NCBI GenBank assembly: GCA_902520595.1
Contig: CABYOM010000004.1
Location: forward strand, 1-59,047
Length of the DNA stretch: 59,047 nucleotides
Source: an uncultured Candidatus Poseidoniales archaeon
GTDB taxonomy: Archaea > Thermoplasmatota > Poseidoniia > Poseidoniales > Poseidoniaceae
Direction: 5' to 3'
The notes under the pieces were generated by a model, which did no database searches, was not told the DNA's origin, and saw only the letters and a list, made by a program, of their open reading frames with translations. The stretch's first letter is position 1, and each line of letters begins with the position of its first letter. Of this stretch, positions 45,799 to 54,105 are shown piece after piece. The position numbers and the translations under genes were made by a program.

Positions 45799-46219
45799 CC
45801 TGATCGACAGGTCCCATAACCGAGCGTATGAGAATGATAGCCAGAATTGTTGAGAGAACAAACGAAACACCGACATAAAGCGAGATGTTGTACCACATCA
45901 TCCCAACACCAACCAGCGAAGCATACGATACGATTTGGCAGATTGCAGAAGCAAAATGCAACCTGTCCATGCGCTCTTGACTGAGCTTGCCATTATGTTC
46001 AAGTAAAAAGGTGTAAATCAAAAAGTAGATTCCTTGAAACGGAATTGTCGCCGCTATAATGGCAAGAGCAATCTCACGAATAAAGGTCGGATTCGATTCC
46101 TGTTCCATTCCTTGAAAAAGCATGAAAGCGGTGTTGGTTCCGAGGAGTGCCGCCATTATTGTCCAGCGCTTGTCTTGAGATGAAGTTCGACTTTCAACAT
46201 TCACCGATTCCTCACTCAT
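45791..46219 (-). CDS. Unrecognised four-helix membrane protein
   Basis: About 142 residues from ATG 46219 (MSEESVNVES). A short polar N-terminus is followed by four predicted helices: IMAALLGTNTAFMLFQG, IREIALAIIAATIPFQGIYF, ASAICQIVSYASLVGVGMMW and VGVSFVLSTILAIILIRS. No family is recognised. It overlaps purB and may be co-transcribed with it and with 46314-46568. Confidence 0.62.
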   Translation of the reverse strand: MSEESVNVESRTSSQDKRWTIMAALLGTNTAFMLFQGMEQESNPTFIREIALAIIAATIPFQGIYFLIYTFLLEHNGKLSQERMDRLHFASAICQIVSYASLVGVGMMWYNISLYVGVSFVLSTILAIILIRSVMGPVDQDE

Positions 46220-46313
46220 AGCCCCTACGCTGTGAGGAAAGGGTTTGATGTTTACCGTCCAATACACCCTCAAAGATGAGGTTTTCACATGCACCAATCA
46301 ACTTTCGATTCTA

Positions 46314-46568
46314 TCAAAAAGGTATCCAAGACCAAAGAAAACTAAAGTCTAGAATACTCAAAATTTTGATTATTGCCCCAGTTACCGTCGCTGATATAAG
46401 AAGAACGAGAAGCATAGAAAGGGGACCATACTGGTTTGAATCACGGAAGAGTGTGCGAATAATTCCGTCCCGTTTCAAAGCCTCCATGAATGAAGATGCT
46501 TCGGAATAATCCGGGAGTGGTCGGCGTGGAATTCGCTCACCTTCTCGAACAATGAGGTCGTCGCCCAT
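46314..46568 (-). CDS. Small single-pass membrane protein
   Basis: About 84 residues from ATG 46568 (MGDDLIVREGERIP). A soluble N-terminus with YSEASSFMEALKRDGIIRTL precedes one long hydrophobic segment (SMLLVLLISATVTGAIIKIL) and an aromatic end. No family is recognised. The TTG start at 46607 in the track would overlap the divergent gene at 46597. Confidence 0.5.
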   Translation of the reverse strand: MGDDLIVREGERIPRRPLPDYSEASSFMEALKRDGIIRTLFRDSNQYGPLSMLLVLLISATVTGAIIKILSILDFSFLWSWIPF

Positions 46569-46596
46569 GAGGCTGGGTTGAAGAGGTAGGGCATGA

Positions 46597-47247
46597 ATGT
46601 TCCTCAAAAAATCAAACGTGGGTAAGTATCAATGCCGAGTGCCTCTTCAGCGGTCTATGGGCAGAGCACGCTTTGAAGCAAGTGGAAAGCATATCCATTT
46701 GGCTGTTGAAGGAAGCATAGGCGGGACAAGCCTCGGATTGCATATGGCCACTGATGTTATTGAACAAGGTGGAAGAGTCCTGTGGGCCTCTCCGATGATG
46801 CCAGACAATGTTCGGTTTGGGCAGATATTTTCTCATCTTTCAATTGCTCATTCATCTCGATATCATGCAATGAATTTGGTTGGTGATTTTGATCAGGCAA
46901 TGGATATTTTGATTCAGACTTCAAATTCGTTACCAAGTGTAGAACTGGTCGTGTTGGATGATTGGTGTGACTCTTCAGGAAAAATACCAGCCGCCAGAAT
47001 TGCTGCGGTTCAGAGACTTTCTGAGCAAATTGATCCCTCGATTTGTCTGCTGCTTACCAGTAAAGGAAGTATCGACGCAAGTGGAAATTCCAAGGATGCC
47101 ATAGTTGCTCGTGGTCGAGAAGCAATGAGCAATGCAGGCTTTGAAATCTGGAGATTGGAGCGGCCGAAGGACGGAGCTCACAGAATTTTGGTTCAGCAAG
47201 ATGGGTCAATAGAATTGAAGTTAGAAGAAGAAGGGTATTTTCTCTAA
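46597..47247 (+). CDS. RecA/KaiC-superfamily-like protein with degenerate P-loop
   Basis: The 216 residues follow a RecA-core order: HIHLAVEGSIGGTSLGLHMA where a Walker A loop is expected, a strand GRVLWASPMM, a hydrophobic Walker-B-like strand ending in acids, VELVVLDDWC, and CLLLTSKGS. The P-loop lacks the GKT/S lysine (GSIGGTSLG), so ATP hydrolysis is doubtful. It resembles RadA/KaiC-like accessory proteins, but I cannot name a family. ATG 46597 is used; ATG 46657 is possible. The stop overlaps the convergent small gene by four bases. Confidence 0.55.
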   Translation: MFLKKSNVGKYQCRVPLQRSMGRARFEASGKHIHLAVEGSIGGTSLGLHMATDVIEQGGRVLWASPMMPDNVRFGQIFSHLSIAHSSRYHAMNLVGDFDQAMDILIQTSNSLPSVELVVLDDWCDSSGKIPAARIAAVQRLSEQIDPSICLLLTSKGSIDASGNSKDAIVARGREAMSNAGFEIWRLERPKDGAHRILVQQDGSIELKLEEEGYFL

Positions 47248-47498
47248 GCTTCATCTTCTTCGTCTTCACCGAGTAATTCCGCCATTTCTTCGAGTGCTTC
47301 ATCATCCGGTTCATCAAACTGGCTCGGATTTTTTGCACCGCCACCAAGTGTATCTTCTCCAGCAATCTTCGGAGCAGCATCCTCAAGCATCGACTGGCGG
47401 TTTTCAGCGGCACGCTTTGCAATAAACCAAGCCATCCCCAAAAACAGCACGACAAGTACAACATAGGCTATATTCTTGGTTAACTCTTCACTCGCCAT
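47244..47498 (-). CDS. Small membrane protein with acidic tail
   Basis: About 84 residues from ATG 47498 (MASEELTK). One N-terminal helix, NIAYVVLVVLFLGMAWFIAK, is followed by a soluble, strongly acidic C-terminus (DDEALEEMAELLGEDEEDEA). No family known. Separate promoter likely. Confidence 0.6.
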   Translation of the reverse strand: MASEELTKNIAYVVLVVLFLGMAWFIAKRAAENRQSMLEDAAPKIAGEDTLGGGAKNPSQFDEPDDEALEEMAELLGEDEEDEA

Positions 47499-47555
47499 AT
47501 TCTTGTCAATCAACGATGTGACTTATTTATTTCCCAAGAACTGAACTGGATTGAT

Positions 47556-48746
47556 TCAATCAAGCCACTCCAATGGTCGAGCAAGATGTCTACGAGCATC
47601 GGCCGGAGGCTGAACCCATGAATCGTAAGGTGGAACACGTGGAATTTCTAACCAGACCTCTTCCGTGCGTAGTTTGCACTTCGGACAACGGCATCCTTGT
47701 CCTCGCCCCATTGACTTCATGCGAACTCCACACTTTTCACAGAAAGGTCGTTGTTGGTTTGGGACAGATGAAACAACACGCAATTTCTCAAGATGTAGAA
47801 CACCGAACTCAGGGGAGATTCCGTTTCCAAGCACAACATCGCCGGGTTGGAGCCATTGTGCAAGTTTCTTAACCGAACCCGATTCGGAAAATGCTAACCA
47901 TTTACCGTGCTCTGTTGTTAGTACACAATGCCCTCGATTCAACACTTCAACGTCAGCAATTGATGCTCGGAGCGGTTCGCCAAGATGGTCATCTGTTGCC
48001 TGATTGGTAGCAAAAGTGCGTAAGCCGATTGAAGGTTCAGTTGATTCGGCAGAGAGGAGTATTTCTGCAGCACTGTTAGCTGTTTTTTCGTCACGTGCCC
48101 GTAATCCAAAGAGAACTGGACAAGGGCCCCGAGGTGCAACCATACCCGTTCCTTTTCGAGGATCTCGTGAGAGAAATGTAGATTCGATAGCGTCGACTAA
48201 ATCCAATGTTTTTTCACAAACAGAACGCTGTATAACGCCATGTCGATTCGGTAGACGCCATGCAATCGCTTCCCATGTTTGCTTCTTCCCATGCCAAGCA
48301 ACAGCCGCAGTAGCTCCAATTCTGCCTTGTCCACCCCAACAGCGGTCCGCTTGGGGAACCTCATCTAAGTGAACTTCTGATTGAACAGCCTTGGTATAAA
48401 ATGATTCATCAATGGTTGAATCTGAAAACCAAACCATACCAGGGTCTGCCGGATACTGTTTTCGCTCATCATGAGTAGAGTTGGATACATTTCCTTTGAG
48501 AGGCATCAAGTGTTTTTCCCAATAACGGTCAAGATGTTCAAGGAGCATAGGCTCATTTTCTGTCACCAATTCAACAGCAACAGCTGCATTACCTCGAGTG
48601 CGATGTTGAGCGAACGGCCAAAGCCGGACCAAGCGTGGGGTTTTGATTGAAACTGAATCTGGCAAACTTTTCAGAAGAAGATGGAATGAATATGTCGTAC
48701 ATCCTTGATTAAGGCTGTCGGTATCATCCAATCCTAGCCAACCCAT
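47556..48746 (-). CDS. tiaS: tRNA(Ile2) 2-agmatinylcytidine synthetase TiaS
   Basis: The 396-residue protein begins MGWLGLDDTDSLNQGCTTYS, the catalytic start of TiaS. It contains WPFAQHRTRGNAAVAVEL, a middle OB-type domain (LQPGDVVLGNGIS) and a C-terminal zinc ribbon CEKCGVRMKS...CRCPKC. TiaS attaches agmatine to C34 of the AUA-reading tRNA-Ile and is archaeal. ATG 48746 lies four bases after the stop of the upstream HAD gene and starts the conserved domain; the track start 48806 would overlap that gene. Confidence 0.92.
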   Translation of the reverse strand: MGWLGLDDTDSLNQGCTTYSFHLLLKSLPDSVSIKTPRLVRLWPFAQHRTRGNAAVAVELVTENEPMLLEHLDRYWEKHLMPLKGNVSNSTHDERKQYPADPGMVWFSDSTIDESFYTKAVQSEVHLDEVPQADRCWGGQGRIGATAAVAWHGKKQTWEAIAWRLPNRHGVIQRSVCEKTLDLVDAIESTFLSRDPRKGTGMVAPRGPCPVLFGLRARDEKTANSAAEILLSAESTEPSIGLRTFATNQATDDHLGEPLRASIADVEVLNRGHCVLTTEHGKWLAFSESGSVKKLAQWLQPGDVVLGNGISPEFGVLHLEKLRVVSSVPNQQRPFCEKCGVRMKSMGRGQGCRCPKCKLRTEEVWLEIPRVPPYDSWVQPPADARRHLARPLEWLD

Positions 48747-48750
48747 CAAA

Positions 48751-49419
48751 TCACCGCACTGGATGGAAGTCATCACCTTTATTTTCGGAATCAAGAATTC
48801 GTTCAATTACTGGAAAGATTCCGTGTGAATCATCGACCTGGAAGAGTCGCAAGCCTTGAGCCCAACCAGCACCCATGTCACTTCCTCGGTCGCCAACCAT
48901 ACAATCAAACAAGTGTGCAGGATTCGGCTTCTTGCCCCACCAATCAACTTCAGCATCTTTCGGAGAAATTTCTGCGATTGATTGACCTTGAGGGTGTTCG
49001 ATTTTCCCTCGAAGTACTTTTTCTCCAAATCGTAACATTCCCGGCATCGGTTTACGACACATGCATCGATCACGGTGGCGATGTGGGCAGGCAAGAATCA
49101 TATCAAAATGAGCATCTTGGTCAAATTTCAGAAACGCACTGCGCATGTGGTCGTGAATTGAGTGCAGTCGATGCTCATCCCACAAACCTCGCATGATTGG
49201 AGACTGGTTTGTAACGACGCAGATTCTGTATCCGGCCCGACGGAGCATTCCCACTGACTGCGCAGCATTGGGGAGGGGGATAAATTCACTTGGCTGATTG
49301 ATGTACTCTGAACTGCCAATATTGAGGACTCCATCGCGGTCAAGAAAAGCAATACCGCCGTGTGAAGGAGCGGAAGCCGGCAAGGGAGTCGGCGTGTACT
49401 GAACTACGAACCCTCGCAT
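48751..49419 (-). CDS. HAD phosphatase, GmhB/histidinol-phosphatase-like
   Basis: The 222-residue HAD-IIIA enzyme has motif I FLDRDGVLN, motif II VVTNQS, a zinc-type loop CPHRHRDRCMCRKPMPGM, and motif IV GDRGSDMGAG. Relatives dephosphorylate heptose-1,7-bisphosphate or histidinol phosphate. The zinc loop CPH...C.C is typical of both. ATG 49419 is chosen over TTG 49464. A histidine-biosynthetic role is as likely as a surface-sugar role. It is divergent from the archaeosortase gene. Confidence 0.8.
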   Translation of the reverse strand: MRGFVVQYTPTPLPASAPSHGGIAFLDRDGVLNIGSSEYINQPSEFIPLPNAAQSVGMLRRAGYRICVVTNQSPIMRGLWDEHRLHSIHDHMRSAFLKFDQDAHFDMILACPHRHRDRCMCRKPMPGMLRFGEKVLRGKIEHPQGQSIAEISPKDAEVDWWGKKPNPAHLFDCMVGDRGSDMGAGWAQGLRLFQVDDSHGIFPVIERILDSENKGDDFHPVR

Positions 49420-49468
49420 GGTTATCCCAGCAGGTAGAAGGTGAAGTGATTTTGGTCGAACCAACAGA

Positions 49469-50419
49469 GTGTTGAAATGGAATCAGCATGTGGAATGCCT
49501 CATGCTGTTCAGCGCTGAAGTGGCTTCACTCATCGGTGCTACAGGGCTAATTTCGCTCGCAGTTTCGTGGCACAGAAGGAAAAAAGGCGAAATACGCCTC
49601 GCCCAATTTGGTTGGGTTCTTGTCGGTTTAACCTTCTTCAATGATGCAGAGAAATATTTGTCGCACGGCGATGCTGTGCTTACTGTATTTACCATCGCAA
49701 CACTTCCAATGGCTGTTGGAATGGCGATATGGGAACAACGTGTGAATGATCCAAAAACACAGCGGGCTTTGATTTGGTCGAGAGGAGCTGTTGCTTATGC
49801 AGGTGGGCCTTACTTACTCATTGCCCATGTTCCTTGGCTCAACGTTCTAGCTATCTGGTTTGTCGCAAGTCAAGCAGCCCTGTTTTTGCGGTTTTCTGGT
49901 TCTGGAGACGTCGTTCTTGGTGAGACGACCGTTAACACAGTCAACGGTGAAGTTGCATGGAGTACATGGGATGGGAACCGATGGTTTATGGGCGAGTTTG
50001 TTGGCGAATATCCATTTCAAACTGAACTTTTACTCAGTGATGGGACGGCTATTGGAATTAATTTCGTATTAGCATGCACTGCTTTGCAATCGATGGTCAT
50101 CTTCATCGGCGCTATTGCAGTTCTCGACATTGATTGGAAGCGACGATGTCGGGCACTGATTCTCACACTTCCGGTCATTCACATTCTCAACTTGTTCCGT
50201 AATGCTGGATTAATTTGGATGCATATGACCTATACCGAATGGTCGTATCTGGGAATGTCAGTCTTTGAGTTCGGACACGCTTATGCTGCCCGTGTCGTCT
50301 CGTTAGGAGCCATGTTCTTGATGGCTATCGTCATGTTCGATATCCTACCCGAATTACATCGACACATTGTTCGATTGTTGCGACCGTTTGGATTGTTACA
50401 ACCCCAAGCAAAGAAATAG
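49469..50419 (+). CDS. Archaeosortase (ArtA-like transpeptidase)
   Basis: The 316-residue, multi-helix membrane protein has the exosortase/archaeosortase active-site order: Cys203 in LACTALQSM, Arg244 in LNLFRNAGLI, and FEFGHAYAARV with His270 and Arg275. Archaeosortases cut C-terminal sorting tails of surface proteins and attach a lipid. The start is GTG 49469, or ATG 49502 with little N-terminal loss. Two anchored surface proteins are in the window, one of them convergent two bases away, but their C-termini have long cytoplasmic tails and no evident PGF-type signal. Confidence 0.82.
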   Translation: MLKWNQHVECLMLFSAEVASLIGATGLISLAVSWHRRKKGEIRLAQFGWVLVGLTFFNDAEKYLSHGDAVLTVFTIATLPMAVGMAIWEQRVNDPKTQRALIWSRGAVAYAGGPYLLIAHVPWLNVLAIWFVASQAALFLRFSGSGDVVLGETTVNTVNGEVAWSTWDGNRWFMGEFVGEYPFQTELLLSDGTAIGINFVLACTALQSMVIFIGAIAVLDIDWKRRCRALILTLPVIHILNLFRNAGLIWMHMTYTEWSYLGMSVFEFGHAYAARVVSLGAMFLMAIVMFDILPELHRHIVRLLRPFGLLQPQAKK

Positions 50420-50421
50420 GC

Positions 50422-53400
50422 TCACTGTTGCGCCCAATCTTGTGATGCATCGCTTCGCACCCATTTGATGCCACTACCTGCAGGATATTCAATGACTTCT
50501 TGACCGCTTGCATCGATCATACCCATCAATGCAGACGGAGGTGATTGAGGAGACGGTGTTTCAAATAAATCGCTCATGTCACCAATAGGAAGTGAATTTT
50601 CATTCTGAGGTGCTTTGTATGCATCAAATGGATTTTCCTGTTCTGAAGAATCGTTTGAAGGTTCCACTGGGCTCTCAAACTGTTCGATGGAAGGAAGCAC
50701 TTTGTCCTCTTTCTGTAGCATTCGTTCGTCAAAATCTGGAACACTGGAGTTTTCCCATTCTTGGGACGAATTGCTGTTTCCACCACTGCGTAAGAAGAAC
50801 ACGAGAATACCGATAAGCATGACAAACAGGACTCCGCCAGCAGAGTAAATCATGTCATTCGCGACACCAGGGGCGATGTCTGCATTATCACCAACTCCAT
50901 CACCATCGGTGTCAAGAGTTTCATCTGGATCATCCGGGAATGCATCTTCATCATCAGGAACACCGTCTTTATCACCGTCAAAAGCATCGAATGTGGTCTC
51001 ACAAACAAGTGCAGCCAATTCGATTTCATCGCCATCGAGTACGCTATCCTTGTCACCATCGAAAGAAGTGAATTTATAGGAATTCACGAAGGATTGTGAT
51101 GAAAACAGTTCGAGTGACACACGGTCAAAGTTTTCCAATTGATCGAACATGCTCTCTAATTCATTACTGCATGTGCAGAGTTCCTGAACAATTTCACGAT
51201 ACTCAAGCGTCTCATCACCATTGAGATCTATATCCGAGAAAACAACATCATCTGCATCAATTGAATCAAATTCTCGAACAGAAAGAACGCCATCGTTGTC
51301 AATATCGTACTGAGTCATGACCTCCTTGGCTGATTCTTGGCAAGACATGACTACGACGGGTTCATCGGGGTCATCAGGGTCGACAGATGGCAAGTCGGAA
51401 TATTCCCAATTAGCGACTAATGATACGTCTGAAAAGGATTCTTCAGCGATGAGTGAGATATCAAAACGGCCGTTTGAAGGCATTTCAATATACAGCGTAT
51501 GTTCAGTACCCTCTCCCTTGGATTCGACGGTTATTGATTCGCTTTCGATTTCCATGCCCGGCATTTGTCGTCCACCAGGCCCGCCATTGCCTTCATTTTG
51601 GCCGCCACCAAAGTTGAAGATAATCTGTTCTCCCTCGCCTTCAATGAGCAACTCACCTTCACCTCCAAATGAAATTATTTCGAGGTATTCACCGGCTTCT
51701 TCTAACTGAACGAAAAAGAACAGTTCTTCGCCTTCAGGTGCCTCGATGCCTGAAATTTCTTCACCGTTGAAGAGTTCGATTGGAGTACCATCATAACTCC
51801 AAACATATCGGTCTTCAAAGGAAGCTGTAATCATAACGTTGGCAAAGATTTCTTCAGTGTAGACCAAAATATACCACATGCCAGGCGTGGGGTCATTGAA
51901 ACCAACCATGTCACCTGCACCAGGTGTGCCTGAAAGGTAATCGAAGTTAGCAGCATCCGGGGCTTCAAGATATTGCAAGAAGAGAGTCGCTTCACCATAA
52001 CCTTCTGAAAGGTCAACTTCAAGTCGTTCAGTACCGGTAGGCACGTCGATTTTGAAATATTGAAGAAGCCCATCATAACCGCTCAAAGGACCGTAGGCAA
52101 TACCGGGAGAGAGTTCAATGGCGTCTTCAGGAGCCACGTTGTCAGGAGCATATGCGAAACTGGCCTTGATTGTGAAATCAAGGGCACGGCCAAAAGTGAA
52201 TGCAGAAGCGTAGTATATCCCGGGTTCAACATCATACAATGTAGCCATTTCTTCATTGCCTTGGCCGGTGCTCCAAGCAAGTTTCGAAGCACTGCCTTCC
52301 AAATCGTCATCTTCCTCGAAAATATCGCTGAACAAATCAAACGGATCTGGAACCGTCATCCATGAAAGTCCAAGATTTATGTTACCGGTGCCATCGTAAG
52401 TCTCGACTGATAAACTGGCAAGAGGTTCTGTGACGTTTACATAATAATACAAAATTCGATCTTCAAGAGGTGCCTGTCGACCAACATCAATCGATTGGTC
52501 AGTGACTGGAATACTGTTCTTTAATTCTGTCATCTCACTCAATTCTGGAGGTGGATCAGCGATTTCCCAGGTGAGAGTGACTGTCAAATCTTCAATGTCC
52601 TCAGTAGGGATGATGACAATCCACCAGGTGCCAGCATCTGGCCAACTCCAATCTTCCCAAAGGTAACTAAATTCAGCGACAAAGTGATCATCATGTTCCC
52701 ATGAACTTGGTATTGATTCATGAGAAATGTAAACATCGATATCAATTGGTTGTTTTTCGAATTGGTCCCAAGAATACATGTTGAAGTACATTTCTTTGGT
52801 CATTTCTTCGACATCAGCATAAAACAAAAGTTGGTCACCTGCTTCTGCAGATTCAATGATAATATCTTCATCATTGAACAATTCAACAGCCTGAGTAACT
52901 ATTGTGCCATCAGGCATAACCCAATCTGCACCGTCAATCTCTCCTGTTCGGTTTGCCTCATCTGAGGTTACCGGGCCTTCACCCTCTGCGAAGGTCCAGT
53001 TCGAAATCCAGTTTGTTGACATGTTTGAAGCAGTAATTCCAATTGAGATGTTGTCAAGCATTCCTTCAAAGAAGTTGCAGTCGCAACCTGCACCCATGCT
53101 TGCGATGTAAAGCTCATCACATGAATCACCAGATGTGAAACAGTCATTTGAGCCAAAGTCACCTTGAGGAATCATCGATTTTTCTGCAGAAATGTTTCCA
53201 GCATGTTCACCGTTGATTTTGAAATGTCCACCAACAGATTCAATGAAATCGATTTCAATATGGCTCCATTGATTTGCAACAACGGTCATGTTTGAGAGTG
53301 GATGCTTGGAAAGACTGTATTCGGAAGCATAACCAACTGCACCGTTGTTGAGATACATTCCCCATCCATAATCACCCTTCATGGTAATGAACTGAATACC

Positions 53401-54033
53401 CTGAATTGAGTAAGGAAATACCCAAGCGGAAAGGTGAAGACCACCAGTGATATTGAGAGTATCATCATGAGGAACTACGATCTTATCACCGTCACCGTTG
53501 AACCGAAGTGAAAAATCAGCACCCTCGCCAACCTCTACAACGCCATAAACTGGGAAATATTGCGGATCATTTTCCAAGTCATTCCACGTGCCTGGCATGA
53601 TGTTGCCCATGTTCGTACTCGCTATGTGAATAAAATCTTCATCGCCCCCTTCAGAGGGTTGACTGTCACCCCAGTTGTTGTAGTAAAAGGGGGAACCATC
53701 ATGCCATTTGTAAAAACCATCTTCATCATAGTCTGACAGGCCGGTCCAGAGATGTCGGGATTGATTATCAAACGTTGAGAAGGTATCAAAAATCCATTGA
53801 TTTTCAACTTCATCGTTGATGGTTGTCAAGAAACCGTCTAACCCGCGAGCGGCATCTGCTGCATCTTCCCATGAACTGGCACTGAGGAGGTGGTATGTGT
53901 GGCCGTTTTCAGGATTCACGGCAGTATCAAGAATTTCAATCCCGGTTGAATTTTCTGCTTCAACAGACATCAAGAGAGGTGATACTGAACTTAAGAAAAA
54001 CAGTGTTAAGACAATGACTGCCTGTGCTTTCAT
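50422..54033 (-). CDS. Giant lectin/LamG-like surface protein with EF-hand, TSP3 and membrane anchor
   Basis: About 1,200 residues. A signal peptide (QAVIVLTLFFLSSVSPLLMS) is followed by a C-type-lectin-like domain (~35-145: GHTYHLLSASSWEDAADAA, HLWTGLSDYDEDGFYKW, and a WNDLE motif). A LamG/concanavalin-like domain follows (FNGDGDKIVVPHDDTLNI), then several beta-rich repeats of bacterial pre-peptidase-C type. The C-terminal part has EF-hand loops (DIDNDGVLSVREF, DLNGDETLEYREI), TSP3 repeats, one helix (GGVLFVMLIGILVFFL) and a ~125-residue cytoplasmic tail. It probably binds glycans with Ca2+. ATG 54033 fits the signal peptide best; 54063 and 54045 are alternatives. Confidence 0.85.
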   Translation of the reverse strand: MKAQAVIVLTLFFLSSVSPLLMSVEAENSTGIEILDTAVNPENGHTYHLLSASSWEDAADAARGLDGFLTTINDEVENQWIFDTFSTFDNQSRHLWTGLSDYDEDGFYKWHDGSPFYYNNWGDSQPSEGGDEDFIHIASTNMGNIMPGTWNDLENDPQYFPVYGVVEVGEGADFSLRFNGDGDKIVVPHDDTLNITGGLHLSAWVFPYSIQGIQFITMKGDYGWGMYLNNGAVGYASEYSLSKHPLSNMTVVANQWSHIEIDFIESVGGHFKINGEHAGNISAEKSMIPQGDFGSNDCFTSGDSCDELYIASMGAGCDCNFFEGMLDNISIGITASNMSTNWISNWTFAEGEGPVTSDEANRTGEIDGADWVMPDGTIVTQAVELFNDEDIIIESAEAGDQLLFYADVEEMTKEMYFNMYSWDQFEKQPIDIDVYISHESIPSSWEHDDHFVAEFSYLWEDWSWPDAGTWWIVIIPTEDIEDLTVTLTWEIADPPPELSEMTELKNSIPVTDQSIDVGRQAPLEDRILYYYVNVTEPLASLSVETYDGTGNINLGLSWMTVPDPFDLFSDIFEEDDDLEGSASKLAWSTGQGNEEMATLYDVEPGIYYASAFTFGRALDFTIKASFAYAPDNVAPEDAIELSPGIAYGPLSGYDGLLQYFKIDVPTGTERLEVDLSEGYGEATLFLQYLEAPDAANFDYLSGTPGAGDMVGFNDPTPGMWYILVYTEEIFANVMITASFEDRYVWSYDGTPIELFNGEEISGIEAPEGEELFFFVQLEEAGEYLEIISFGGEGELLIEGEGEQIIFNFGGGQNEGNGGPGGRQMPGMEIESESITVESKGEGTEHTLYIEMPSNGRFDISLIAEESFSDVSLVANWEYSDLPSVDPDDPDEPVVVMSCQESAKEVMTQYDIDNDGVLSVREFDSIDADDVVFSDIDLNGDETLEYREIVQELCTCSNELESMFDQLENFDRVSLELFSSQSFVNSYKFTSFDGDKDSVLDGDEIELAALVCETTFDAFDGDKDGVPDDEDAFPDDPDETLDTDGDGVGDNADIAPGVANDMIYSAGGVLFVMLIGILVFFLRSGGNSNSSQEWENSSVPDFDERMLQKEDKVLPSIEQFESPVEPSNDSSEQENPFDAYKAPQNENSLPIGDMSDLFETPSPQSPPSALMGMIDASGQEVIEYPAGSGIKWVRSDASQDWAQQ

Positions 54034-54105
54034 ATAAAATTGCATCAAACGGTAACTTATCAAGCAATTGGTGTGTTGACTAACATCACACTTGCAGTTT
54101 GAGTA

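Noticed and set aside
47573-48372. Several plus-strand ORFs antisense to tiaS
   Set aside because: They mirror tiaS codons and carry no recognisable domain.
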